From the NCBI GenBank assembly GCA_020086605.1, contig JACBWW010000050.1:1193907-1257906 (forward strand): a stretch of DNA of 64,000 nucleotides. Reading direction: 5' to 3'. Below are positions 40,901-52,900 of the stretch, one piece after another; within the stretch, counting starts at the first letter, position 1; each line of letters starts with the position of its first letter. Under the pieces are notes generated by a model, which saw only the letters and a program-made list of their open reading frames with translations, had not been told where the DNA came from and did not search any database. This DNA comes from Lanius collurio. Its lineage: Eukaryota; Chordata; Aves; Passeriformes; Laniidae. The position numbers and the translations under genes were made by a program.

Positions 40901-43900
40901 ACCCATTGACTCGCTTGCCAACCACATAAGTTCTCATTCTCTCAGCTGTATTTGGCCATCTCTGGACAAATTCTCTGTAAGTGAGAGTTTTTCTTAAAGC
41001 CTAGTATCCCTCTTGGCACTGTCTGGAACAGCTTAAGACATTTTCAGCTTCTGGGGCTGATTATTATCTCATGAGCTTTTTCACTCAGCAGTTCTTTTTC
41101 TTTTTAGCAGGAATGCATTCCCCCATTTTTATATACTGGGGATTTTCCTTTCTAGCTACGTTTCAAGGGAGTTTTTTGCTAGTCTTGGCTTATCCTTATG
41201 ATTTCTCTGTAGCTGACACCTCGCTAGTGTGTATTTTATTCTGTAAATAACAAAAATTATTATTGTGGGTTTTGTGGTATAAAGGAGACTGAAGTTGTGT
41301 ATCAGGAAGGTGTAAAGTGTCATGTTATCTTTGCTAAGTGAAATCCCGTAATTCCACATTATGTTTGCTCTGGGAAGTCTTCAGTGCCCAAAGGTTCCTT
41401 AGTTTGAGCAGTAGGACAAGAGGAAACAGCCTCAGGTTGTTCAGGGGGGGTTCAGGTTAGATATTAGGAAAAATTTCTTTGAAGGAAGAATGGTCAGGCT
41501 CTGGCACAGCTGCCCAGGGCAGGGGTAGAGTCGCCACCCAGGAGGGATTTAAGAGCTGTGGATGTTGCCCCTGGGGACAGTGCTGGGGAATGGTTGGACT
41601 CGAGGGCCTCAGAGGCTTTTCCAAGGTAACCAAGTGTGTGATTGTGTTGTTGCAGTTCCCCCCGACATCGTGGGTGAGGAGCAGAACGTGTCGGTGCTGC
41701 TGGGCCAGGCGCTGGAGCTGCGGTGCCGCGGCAGCGCTGTGCCCCCGCCCCGCCTCGCCTGGCTCAGGGACGGGCGGCCCTTGCTGGAGAAGCCAGGCCT
41801 GAGCATCTCTGGAGATGGGAGCGTGCTGAAGGTAAACTGGGCAGGCAGGGCGTGCTGGGGTTCCTGGGGAGTCACCCCCTCCGTGGAGGTGGGGACAGCA
41901 TTGGGATCTCAGGGGCTGATGCTGTAGGTTTTAACTTCTATATTTTTCAAATCCTGTACTGCTTAGTGTGTAACTCTGAAACTTCATACAGCCTGTTAGC
42001 TACTCTTCTCTCGTGCTGATTTGACATAACAAGCCCTCAAGGACACCTTGTTGTCCCAGGCCCCAAAATATGTGAACTAAAGCCTCTGACAGGAGGAGCA
42101 AACTTGGGGTAATGACATCACTACCTGAAATAATAATTGGAGAATTAACCCTGATATGCAAATAGACCAAACTCATAAAAGTGTGAAAAACCCATGACCC
42201 AGCGTCTGTCTTGGGTGGAGCCCTCTGAAGGCTTTTGACTGCCCCTTTGAAGGCCCTTAAAATGAATACCTGCTTTTATTCTCTAATCTTGTATAGCCTC
42301 TGTTTTCAGGTAGCCACGTCAAGGTATCAGGGCAGTAGAGGGTAGTGGGTGAGGAGGGAGGAATATCAGAGACCCCAGCTGTCTGGGTACAGAGCTTGCT
42401 GAATTCATGCTCTATTATTAATATTCAGAGAGACTTATGTAAAAATAAATCTGAAACGTGAGCCCCCTCTCCCTGCACGTTTCATGAATAATTATGTAGG
42501 AAGAAGAAACTGAGGTTTTCATTTTGTCCCCAGATTGAAGGAGCTCAAGTGCAGGACACTGGACGCTACACTTGTGAAGCGACAAATGTTGCTGGGAAAA
42601 CTGAGAAGAACTATAATGTCAATATTTGGGGTAAGATTTATTAAGCTTATTCTGGGAATGGGAATGAAGCTCAGAGCTGAATTATGATGTGAGACAATGA
42701 AATCTTCTGTAGTTCATCAATGCTTGGTTGCTGAGGTATTCGTGCAGGGAGATGTTGTTGTGTTTGCTGTGCTTGAACAGGCCCGAGACAGTGCACACAT
42801 TTGTCAAATTGCTTTAATTTAGTTCTAAATTAACACCAGTTACTCCACAGGCCTATGCTGGGCTTGCAGGAATGAGAGTAATTAGAGCTATAGCTGCAGA
42901 GTGGCATCCTTGCTCATGGCAGAGGGTTGGAACGAGATGATCTTGAAGGTCTCTTCCAGCCCACACCATTCTGGGATGTATGGTTCTATGATGAATAGCT
43001 GGGTTTGGATCCATAGCTTTAATGCCATTTAAAGTAACATTCCAACTTCCCACTTACTTAAATGCTGAAGCAATGAAAATTAAGATCAAAAAAAGCTGCC
43101 TTACCTGGCTTTATTTGTTCTACAGACTTGTTGCTGTATCATAAAACCTGCTTTAATAATTTCTTTCTATGGCTCTATGATGAATGTGGCTTAGGACATT
43201 ATGTGATTAATGACTTTTGAGGAGTTTTCTGCACCATCTTTTTCTTCCCATATACAAATTGAAATGTCCTTGTTTTGCTATTATAATTCCATTTCTTGCT
43301 TTGGAGTCTCAAGACTAGAATTACTTACCAGGGTTTTTAACACTAAAATGACAGTTTTTTAGTACAGATTTCAAACCTGTTGTTATTAAAAGACCCATTC
43401 ATGGCATTTAAGTCAGAGGTGGGTGTTGCAGTACCGTACCATTTTCCCATGCTGAAGCAAATACTGTGTAGGTCAACCTCTGCTATCCTGTCTCCCTCCC
43501 AGATACTTGCACAGGACCTTTGCTGGAGGGATTTGGATTTGTTCCTTTGTGCAGTAAGACCATTCCAGTAGGATTTGAGTGGAGTGATAATTCTTTGCTA
43601 GTTAGCAGCTTTGATGGGATAAGCTTGATAGAAACCACAGGCTGCCTGTGAAAACCATCTGTGGATAATTGTTTGGAATTAAGAGTTTGCATTTGCGCCC
43701 CAGCAGCCAAGGTCCTCCTTGCCCTATTTCAGCGTTTTAAACACAGGAAATGTATCCTTCTGAGGATTGGTGAGATCCTAAGTGTGGATCCAGGAGCCAG
43801 CCCATGAGTTAAATGAAGAGAATGGTACAGGCTTGTCCTGACTGGAAGCAGGGCAAATCAAGAGTAAATCAGACAGTACTGTAAGACTCTTGGCAGTGTT

Positions 43901-46900
43901 GTTTCAAACTCCACACATCTGGTTGCTGCTGTAGAGCTGGAGGTGTCAGAAGGAGAAGCTGGCTACTGTCACATGTATTAAAGATGTGCTGCATAAGTTG
44001 TTCACCAGGGAGGTTTTATTTGCCAGGTTCAACCTACATTCTCCTCTGCTTTTTTTTGCTTTCTACCTATGCAATTTTCATCTGATGAAAACTGTTTCCT
44101 GATTCCTAATAGGCAAGTAGCCCTTCCCTAGGGATTGAACCAAAGTGCTTTAAGACTTTAAGAATCAGAGTAAAATACTGGTCCCTTTTGTCTGCAGCTG
44201 GTGTAGAGTCACAGAGCTGTAAAGCAAAGATCCCTCTCTTGCAGGAGGGTGATCAGAGGGGTGGGATCCATAGCCTTGGATGTGGCAGCCAGTGAGCTGA
44301 TGCAGAAGAAATTCAAAGGAAAAATATAGGCTGAATTTTTAAAGTCAGTGATGATGATCTCTGTGGGTTTATTAGCTGAGGCCATGAATGAGGCAGGCTC
44401 TTAGAGTTGGAGTCAGTTGACAAAGTTCCCCAAACCAGCTTTTGTGCAGTGAAGTCCGTTCAAAGGCAGCCCAAAATAAAGCCTGTGCATGCAGCAGCCC
44501 TCTGAGCCCAGAAGGATGGATGCAGTCATTCCCAGGTGTATTGTTTCCTATCCAGGGCCTGGTTAGCACTCAGGAGACAATCCTTGTGATTGCTTTGGTA
44601 CTGAATGGGGGAGATTTGTGTGAGGGTCATTTGGAGTTTACTGCTGGCTGATAATGTGTTGTTTCAAAGGCTGCACTTACTTGGCTTTTCTTTGCAGTGT
44701 CACCAAGTATTTCTGGCTCAGATGGCAGCTCTCAGCTGACAGTCACTGAAGGGAGCTTGGTTAGCCTGATCTGTGAGTCCAGTGGCATCCCACCACCCAG
44801 TCTCACCTGGAAAAAGAATGGTGGGTAACTTCCCATTGTCTGTTTTATAAAGCAAATGGGATAATTCTGGCCTGATGGGTTTTCTTTTCATCTTGTGTGC
44901 ATTTTGTATGGTGTGTTCTGTGGAGCTCAAGCATGCAGATACCTGCACAGCCCTGACATTGAGTAAAATGAACTCCAGGAGCAGATTATTCCCTTCTCTC
45001 TATCTTACCTCTGCTTGGATTAGGTGTCACTGCTCTTAAAGGTGCAGGAGAAGTGCAGTGCTGAGATTGCTCAACTGACAAAAATGAACTGTGGAGCACT
45101 TAATATGTTTATTGGCCACAGGGCAGCAGGATAGCAGCATGGTGCCCCATCCCTGGACGTGTTCCAGAGCAAGACAGATGCTTTCTAGCAAGTGAAAGAG
45201 GTTCTTGCTCATGGCAGGGGATTGGAATGAGATGATCTTTGGTTTGGGTTGGAAGGGACCTCATTCTGGGATTGTAAGACTTGTGGATCCCAGGTATAGA
45301 GGCCAGGGTCACTGAAAGTCCTGTAGTGTGGAGTCTCTGCCCTGTGATCCACTGCAGAGCACAGATACTCTGAGCTGGTTTTAAATCTGCAGCCATGGCA
45401 TCCTGCCAAGTGGTGAAGATTCATGTAGTTGTAGTAATTGCTTTGGGGATTCACCAAACCCTTTCTCTCATCCCATCTTATTCGAGAGTAGTCTGCACAC
45501 CTTTTGCTTTAGGGGTTAAAGCTACACTGCCAAGCACCTTTTTCAGAACTGGCAGACAAAGCCAGCTATTTTCAGCACCTTCTTTTAAGCATTGACACTG
45601 TTGGAGACAGAATGTAAGACAAAATAAGATAATTTACTCCTCCAGTGTGGTAATTCTTGTGTTATTAATCAATCTTACCTATATTTGTGTTTTTCTAGGC
45701 AGCACAATTCAATATGGTATATACTTGCTTTAATTAATTTTGGCTCAGGGAAAGAGCAGGTTTTAATTACAAAACACTTTTTCTGACGCATCACATTTTC
45801 AGAGAACAGGAAGTTTATCAAATGGTTTTTAAATCCTCTCTTGGAAGCTAAAAAGGCCTTATATGACATGTAAATGCACTGCAAGGCTAATGTATGCACA
45901 CTTAATAGTAGGAAGGAAGGAAAGTATAGAGAAGCAGTTAGGAAGAGGAGTAAATTCTGCAGCATTTTTGACATTTGGTGCACTTTGCAGAGAGGACTTT
46001 AAATGCACAAGAGGGAAACCTGCCATGGCAGCTGCATTCCTTCTGTCACAAAGTCTCCCAGCAGTTTGGAAAGATGAAGATGGATAACCTGAGGTCTCCA
46101 AGACTGAAGAATCTGCTCAGAGAATGCAGTGGGAGTTTGCTGTCATGTTTCTGCTGAGGATTTTCACAGCAGAAGCCTGTGACACACAACACACACATGG
46201 TGTGAAAGCTAAATCATACATTTCTAAGCACTGGCTGTGCTGGGTGAGATAATTCTACACTGAAAAATGAGTCACATTTTACTGAAAGTGCTGAGTTTTC
46301 TGCTCAGTGGTGGTGTCCCAAATTCTGGATGGATGTGAGGGAGAGTCAGTGTGCTTTAGCTCAGGGTATCCCATGAAGTCAGTGGTTAATACAGAAACTC
46401 CTCAGGATCTGCTTGTGCCAAGTTCCTGCTTTCTGGGAAGACTCTGACAGAGCACTTCTAAAATGGGCAACTGTGCAACTCAGTCCTTTGGAATGAGCCA
46501 GTGGACTTCAGGCCACGTGATTTTCATTTGTTTCTGGCCATTTGTGTGGTTTTATCTGACAGAAGGTCTCTTGCAGGCTCTCCTGTGGTACCAGAGCCAT
46601 CGGGAAGGGTGCGGGTGCTGTCTGGGGGCAGACAGCTCCAGGTTGCAGTTGCTAACAGGTCTGATGCTGCATCTTACACCTGTATTGCTTCAAACGTGGC
46701 TGGGAGTGCCACCAAAGAGTACAGCCTGCAAGTGTACAGTAAGTGCCAGGAAAACTCTGATCACAGTTCACCAGTTCTTCAGTGATGTTATGGGAGTATG
46801 CGCAGGGCAGCGATGTTGAACTGCAGGATCTCCAGAGATGGAGTGCTGGCTGGAGGACAATTTAGAGGTAGTTCAAGGAGAGTGTTAAGTCATTAAAATT

Positions 46901-49900
46901 TTGGCAGTTTGGACTTGTAGCTTGACCAAGACATTGCATATCCCTGTTGAAAGTGCACAATCCAGGGATGTAACTCCTTTAGTCTTGTCCCCAAACTGCA
47001 GTAGTGATGATAACAGACTAAACCCAGATTTCCCTTCATTCCCGTAGACTTTACTGTATTTTTGTCAGGAATAAAAGGAGGCATTTTTAAACAATCCCAC
47101 GGAGAAGAAAATCTTCCAAAATCTGTAGGGATTGACAGTGTTGGGGCAGTCTTCTTTAATTTAATTTTTTCTCTTGTTTGCATTTTAAAAATTGCCTGTA
47201 AGTTCACATTTTAAAAAACATTTTTACTTTATGCAGTGGGAGTGGGTGAAAGGAGTTAATTTGTCTTTTACCGTCTCTGCTGCTCTGGAAAGTTGGCTGT
47301 TACTCTGCTCAGCAGCGGGTGAAGATTCTGAAGTGCAGCTTCCAGTTGACTCCTACACTGTGTCCTTTGTTCTTCCCTAGCTCGACCAACTATATCCAAC
47401 AGCGGTCCCCACCCGTCAGAGGTCGTTGTCACCCAGGGAAGCGAAGTGTCCCTGGAGTGCGAGGCTCAGGGCATTCCCGAGCCGGCAGTGACATGGCTGA
47501 AGGACGGGCGGGCACTGGGCAGTGGCAGGGACGTGGCGCTGCTGGCCGGGGGCCGTGTCCTGCGGCTGGAGCGTGTCCAGGTGTCCGACACTGGCCACTA
47601 CGTCTGCGTGGCCACCAATGCTGCCGGGCTGGCCGACAGGAAATACGACCTCAGCGTCCACGGTGAGTGGGAGCCACCCGGGGCATGTGGAAATTCACCC
47701 CTGGGTGGCCAAGCAATGGTGTGGAGCTCAGTGCACCTCCTGGGTCTGCTGCAGGGGATGCAGCTCCAGTTGCAGTGTTAGGAAAAGCCCAAATCCGAGT
47801 TTGTAACTCCTGAATATTTTAAAATCGTACCTCTCTGTTAATATCAACCCAATCTCAGTTGCTTCATTGCCTGAGATAACCAGGGTATATGGTACAATTT
47901 TACATGATATTGGGGTGAGTGTCATGGTGGGAAATATTGTGTTGTTGGAGAGAGAAATTAAGGTTTAACCAAGACACCCTGCTACTTGCCCTCAGTAAAC
48001 TAATATTTGGGTGACATTTGTGAGCAAAATGAATTTGTATTTGCCCTGAAGTATGGCTTTTCCTTTCTGTTTGCTGTAGTTCCCCCAAGTATTGGTGGTT
48101 ACCTGCAGCTCCCTGAAAACATCAGCATTGTGGAGAAGAATCCCATCTCCCTGGTTTGTGAAGCCTCAGGAATCCCCTTGCCAGCAATAACATGGCTCAA
48201 GAATGGGTCGCCCATCACCTTGAACAGCTCGGTGCGAATCCTCTCAGGTACAGAAGCAGGAGGGCAGATGGCAACATCTCGTTTTGTCATGCCCAGAGAT
48301 ATACTCCATTAGCTCTCCTGTTTATTTTTCTCTACCTCTTCCTCTTCACAGTTGTTTTACCATTTAAAGAGGAAGAATCTTTGAAATAACAAATGACAAA
48401 AACCAAAGCACGTCTTTAATTTCTATGGGTCTGTATATGAAGCCAAAGGGAGCCTCAGAGATGAGTGAATGTAAAGCATTTCTGGCTGTGTTCTTTTTTT
48501 GACCTTAGGTTTGCCACTGGCAAGTAGAAATCTCATGACAGTAAGTTTTGATGGAGTTTCTAATACTCTGTGATAGCCACTATGCAAATCCTGCATCATG
48601 AACTTAAGAAAACTGTCAGACAGGTGTGATAGTTCATGGTGTTTGCTGCCTAACCAGTGTCAAACCATGACACAGGTAAAGAGTTTAAGAGCTCAGCTAA
48701 GGCTGCATTTGAAGCTGATAAGCTTTAGGATATTTTAGTCAGTGCAGCTTTTAATGTTACGGGTAGTCCTGTCCTCTGCTTTCCCATTTTTGCATATAGT
48801 GCGTGGAAAAAGGAGTGGGTGTGTGATTGTTTCCCAGTATGAACCTGGCTCTGGGAGCTGCTGTGCGTTCCTTTCTGTGTCAAGTTGCCATCAACAAAAA
48901 TAACATCTTCTGGGCTTGATTGTTTCTGTCCTGTCTATTGCTTTCTACACCCACACTAATCTCACCTCCTGGATTGCCGAGCTGGGAAGGAGGAGACAAA
49001 AAGAGGTTTATTGTCTCTGGATGTTGGCTGTGTGGGAGGAGAAACATGCCAGGACTTGGGACTTTGTTTTCCTCCAAACTTTGTGCTTCAGAAAGCTACA
49101 TACACGTTGTGGTAGTGAGCTGTAACCAACATGGCACTTGGAGCTTTATTTGTGCATGTACAGCTGTTAAAAACAACAACAGCAACAAAAATCCTCCTCT
49201 AATTTTGGAGTTTAATACTTTGCCAAAGCAAGATTTTGGTTCTGTTGATTGAAAACATACTTGGTGTTGCAGATAATTTCAGTGTGTGGACACACTGCTG
49301 GCAGCTTTTAGTCAGTTAATTCAGATCATGGAATCACAGAATGTCCTGAGCTGGAAGGGGCCTACAAGGACCATCCAGTCTAACTCCTCACCCTGCACAG
49401 GACACCCCAACAACCGCACCCAATGCCTGAGAGCGTTCTACAGGTATTGATGTTTGCTTTTGATGAGCCTTCCTTCATATCTTGTAGGAAAAATAAAAAC
49501 AAAATTCCAGTGTACCCCACCTGCTTCCCCATGCAGCCTGTGCCCAAAGCTGCACATTGGCTCTAGGAAGGAGAAGAGCTTTTGTTCAGTCAAATGTAGA
49601 AAATCTGTCCTGCTTCAGCACTGGAGGGCTGGGTGTGATCTGGTGTGTGATTCCAGGGAAGGTCACGATGTCCTACAGGCAGGTTTCTGCTTGTGCTTTG
49701 GCCTTGTGCAGAGGTGGGTGGGAGAAGGGATCAGGGAGATCCGAGGCTGGAAGACCTGAGCCTCCCTCAGTCTCCCAGTGCTCCCTCCAGCATGCAGCAT
49801 TCCTTGGGCAGAGGCACATCCAGTAACCAGCTCAGCACTTTGTTCCTCCAAGTGCATGACCAGGATCATCACTTTCTGGGCTATGTCCCAACAGTGATAG

Positions 49901-52900
49901 CCACAGGCAGGAGCTTTCCAGGGCAGATGGGGTGTGGGTTAGGGAATGGCTGCTGATGGGAGAGCTGCTAACCAGAAACTAGGAAAAGCTGCAGGCTGGC
50001 CACCACCTTTGGTTTCACATTCAAATGCTCCCTGATTTCATTTCTGCTGTTCCTCTGCCAGAAAGCAAGGAAAGAGAAGTTTTTCTGCTATGGCACAGCA
50101 GGGATGTTCCTGGTCTTTGGTCAAACATACTTGCAGATCTTTCTTTTAAATGAACGTGTCTGTGCAAAGGTCACCTGACAACTACAGAGTTTAGAGGAAT
50201 CTGTTCTTTGAAACCATTGCATGCAAACCAGTGCAATTATCAGCTGTTATTATTATTGATGGCACAATTAATGCAAATGCTAGAAGGGAGAAGTGGAGTT
50301 TTATTCCTTATCTATATGCGTGAAAATACCCTAAGGGTATTTATAACACAGCATGTTTATAAAACTAAAGTTATTTTTGTGTGTAGATGTGTACCCACAT
50401 AAAAAGGACTGATGAGGCATTACTAGTTTTCCTGAAGAGTCATCTAGAATCTCAGTGTAGCAAAGCACTGTTTGTGAGTGAAAACCCTTCTGTCTGAGGC
50501 ACTGTGTCCTGTCCCAATTTCCTGCCCAGAAGTGTCTGTTGCAAGCACAGCGTTCCTGCCACATCCCAAGTGCTGATCCATGAATCCTGTGCAGGGGAGC
50601 AGGGTGTGTGTGCCCTGCCCAGCCCTGGGATGGTGTTGGGTGGCAGAATGGGGTGTGTGTGCCCTGCCCAGCCCTGGGATGGTGTTAGGTGGCAGAGCAG
50701 GGTGTGTGTGCCCTGCCCAGCCCTGGGATGGTGCTGGGTGGCAGAGCAGGGTGTGTGTGCCCTGCCCAGCTCTGGGATGGTGCTGGGCAGAGCAGGGTGT
50801 GTGTGCCCTGCCCAGCTCTGGGATAGTGCTGGTCAGAGCAGGGTGTGTGTGCCCTGCCCAGCCCTGGGATGGTGCTGGTCAGAGCAGGACTCTGACGCTG
50901 TTTTGGCTGTCTCAGGGGGCCGGACGCTGCGGCTCAGCCCCGCGGGCGTGGCACACGAGGGACATTACACGTGTGTGGTTACCAACGCCGCAGGGGAGGC
51001 CAGGAAGGACTTCCACCTCTCTGTCCTGGGTGAGTACCTGCTCGGGTTTGGACAGTAAGAGGGAGGGCATTCTGTATTCTTTGCTGGTATTTTAAAAAAT
51101 ATTATGCTGAAACATATGTCCTTAGGGAAAAAAATAAATGAATTTGATACCACAGCAAATCAGGTTGTAAAGAGAAGCTTCTTCTACATAGAATCATAGA
51201 AACCTGGAAGGGACCTTAAAGCCCATCTCATTCTACGCCCCCACCATGGGCACTACTATCCCCAGTTGCTCCAAGCCCTGTCCAGCCTGGCCTTGGGCAC
51301 TTCCAGGCATGGCACCCTGTGCCAGGGCCTTCCCACCTGCCTAGGGAAGGATTCCTTTCCTATACCCCATCTATCCCTGGCCTCTAGCAGTGGGAAGTGT
51401 TTTCCCCCTTGTTCTCTCCTGCCAGACTCTCGTCCAAAGTCCCTCTCCAGCTCTCTTGGAGCCCGTTTAGGTGCTGGAAGAGGCTCTAAAGTCTCCTCAG
51501 AGCCTTCTCTTCTCCAGGATCAGCAATCTGAACTCCAATACAGTGGAAGTCTTCAGTCAGCAGAGCCTTTGGTATAATAAAGGATATAAACCAATGTGGT
51601 AGGGAGTGATCCTGCTGATGTACTTACACCAGGAGTTGTCCAGCAGGCTCTTTAGATGCTGTTTGGAATCATTACTGTATTATTTTATCACATTGCTTAG
51701 TTTTGCAAACCAGTATTTTCCCCAGAAAACACTACTTTTCAGTTTAGTAACTTATTTTTATCAATAATTGTCAGGCCTGGCACAGTGCAGGATTTCTCAC
51801 AGCATTTCTGTGTAGAATTTTGTTCTAAGTTTCCTTTCTCTGAGGTGCTGAGCACCCTCATCCTTCCTTGTCTTCAGCTGATTTGGGCATATTCAGCCTG
51901 TAAATGATAACTCCCATTCAAGTCAGTTCATGTTTATTTGATGAGCTCATGGAAGTGTAAGTGTGGTAGGATGGAAGAGATGGATAAACACTGGAAAGCA
52001 TTCATTGTCTGACTGTTTTCTTTGGAGGGTTTTAGTAGCAGGGTGTTCTTGAGAGTTCTGGGAATCTCTATTGCATAGGCTTTGTTTGCCTTGAAGAAAA
52101 ATGCTCAGTGAAGCTGATTTCAAGTGGAAATTCCATTGTTCAGTCTTCTGTTCCCTCCCCCCAGTAATTTCTTTGTCTTTCTAGAGGAAAGTTACTGGAA
52201 TGGGGCCTGACAGTGGCACAGAATCCTCACCAGTCACTGTCAGTGGGAACTGTACACAGACATGCCAGGGTTTCTGGGTTATTGTAGCAGGCACAGCAGT
52301 TTGCAGGCAGAGCTTGGTGTAAAAAGCACAATGTTTATATATTTGAAAAGGGTTTGGTGTGGCTTTGCCATAGTTCTGAAATTAAGATGTGTTGACAACT
52401 TACTCTTTTATTTTGGGGTCAAAGTGATGAGTTGCTGTCTTTGTTGATGAATGGTAGTAACTTCTGGCCTGACTTAAGTCCTGAACTTTATGATTTTAAG
52501 TATTGTTTCCCCCACTCCAGTTTGAACCCTTCATTAGTTATCAGAAATCTGGTGTAACATTCTTGTCTCTGTTGATGATGAATTCTGCATGTTTCCATGA
52601 GTCTTACTTTTATAAAACATTTGATTCCAGCAATGAGCTAGATCACAAATAAGCTGCTAAATATATTTTAATTCCTTTCTTCTTAGGTCTTTTATCTAGG
52701 CTGAAAGTTTGCATTTTGCAAGATTATTAAAGCATAAATCTGGCTCCTTACTCTGACATTTTTGTTACAAAACCTCCTGTATCTCCTGGAGATGGAGCTG
52801 CTTTCTGATAACTACAGGTCTCCTTTTCAGCCTGTTACACTCCATGCCTGCTTCAACTTGTAGAGCCAGTTTCTTTTGGCCTGATCTACAAATGCCTCTA

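Noticed and set aside
50597..50889. CRISPR-like repeat array
   Set aside because: Units are contiguous near-identical tandem copies with no unique spacers, in a vertebrate intron. It is a minisatellite.
50504..51058. 184-codon ORF with repeated V-C-V-P-C-P-A-L-type peptides read as a repeat protein
   Set aside because: It is a translated minisatellite running into exon 20b. Exon 20a joins exon 20b perfectly, so the array is intronic by default.
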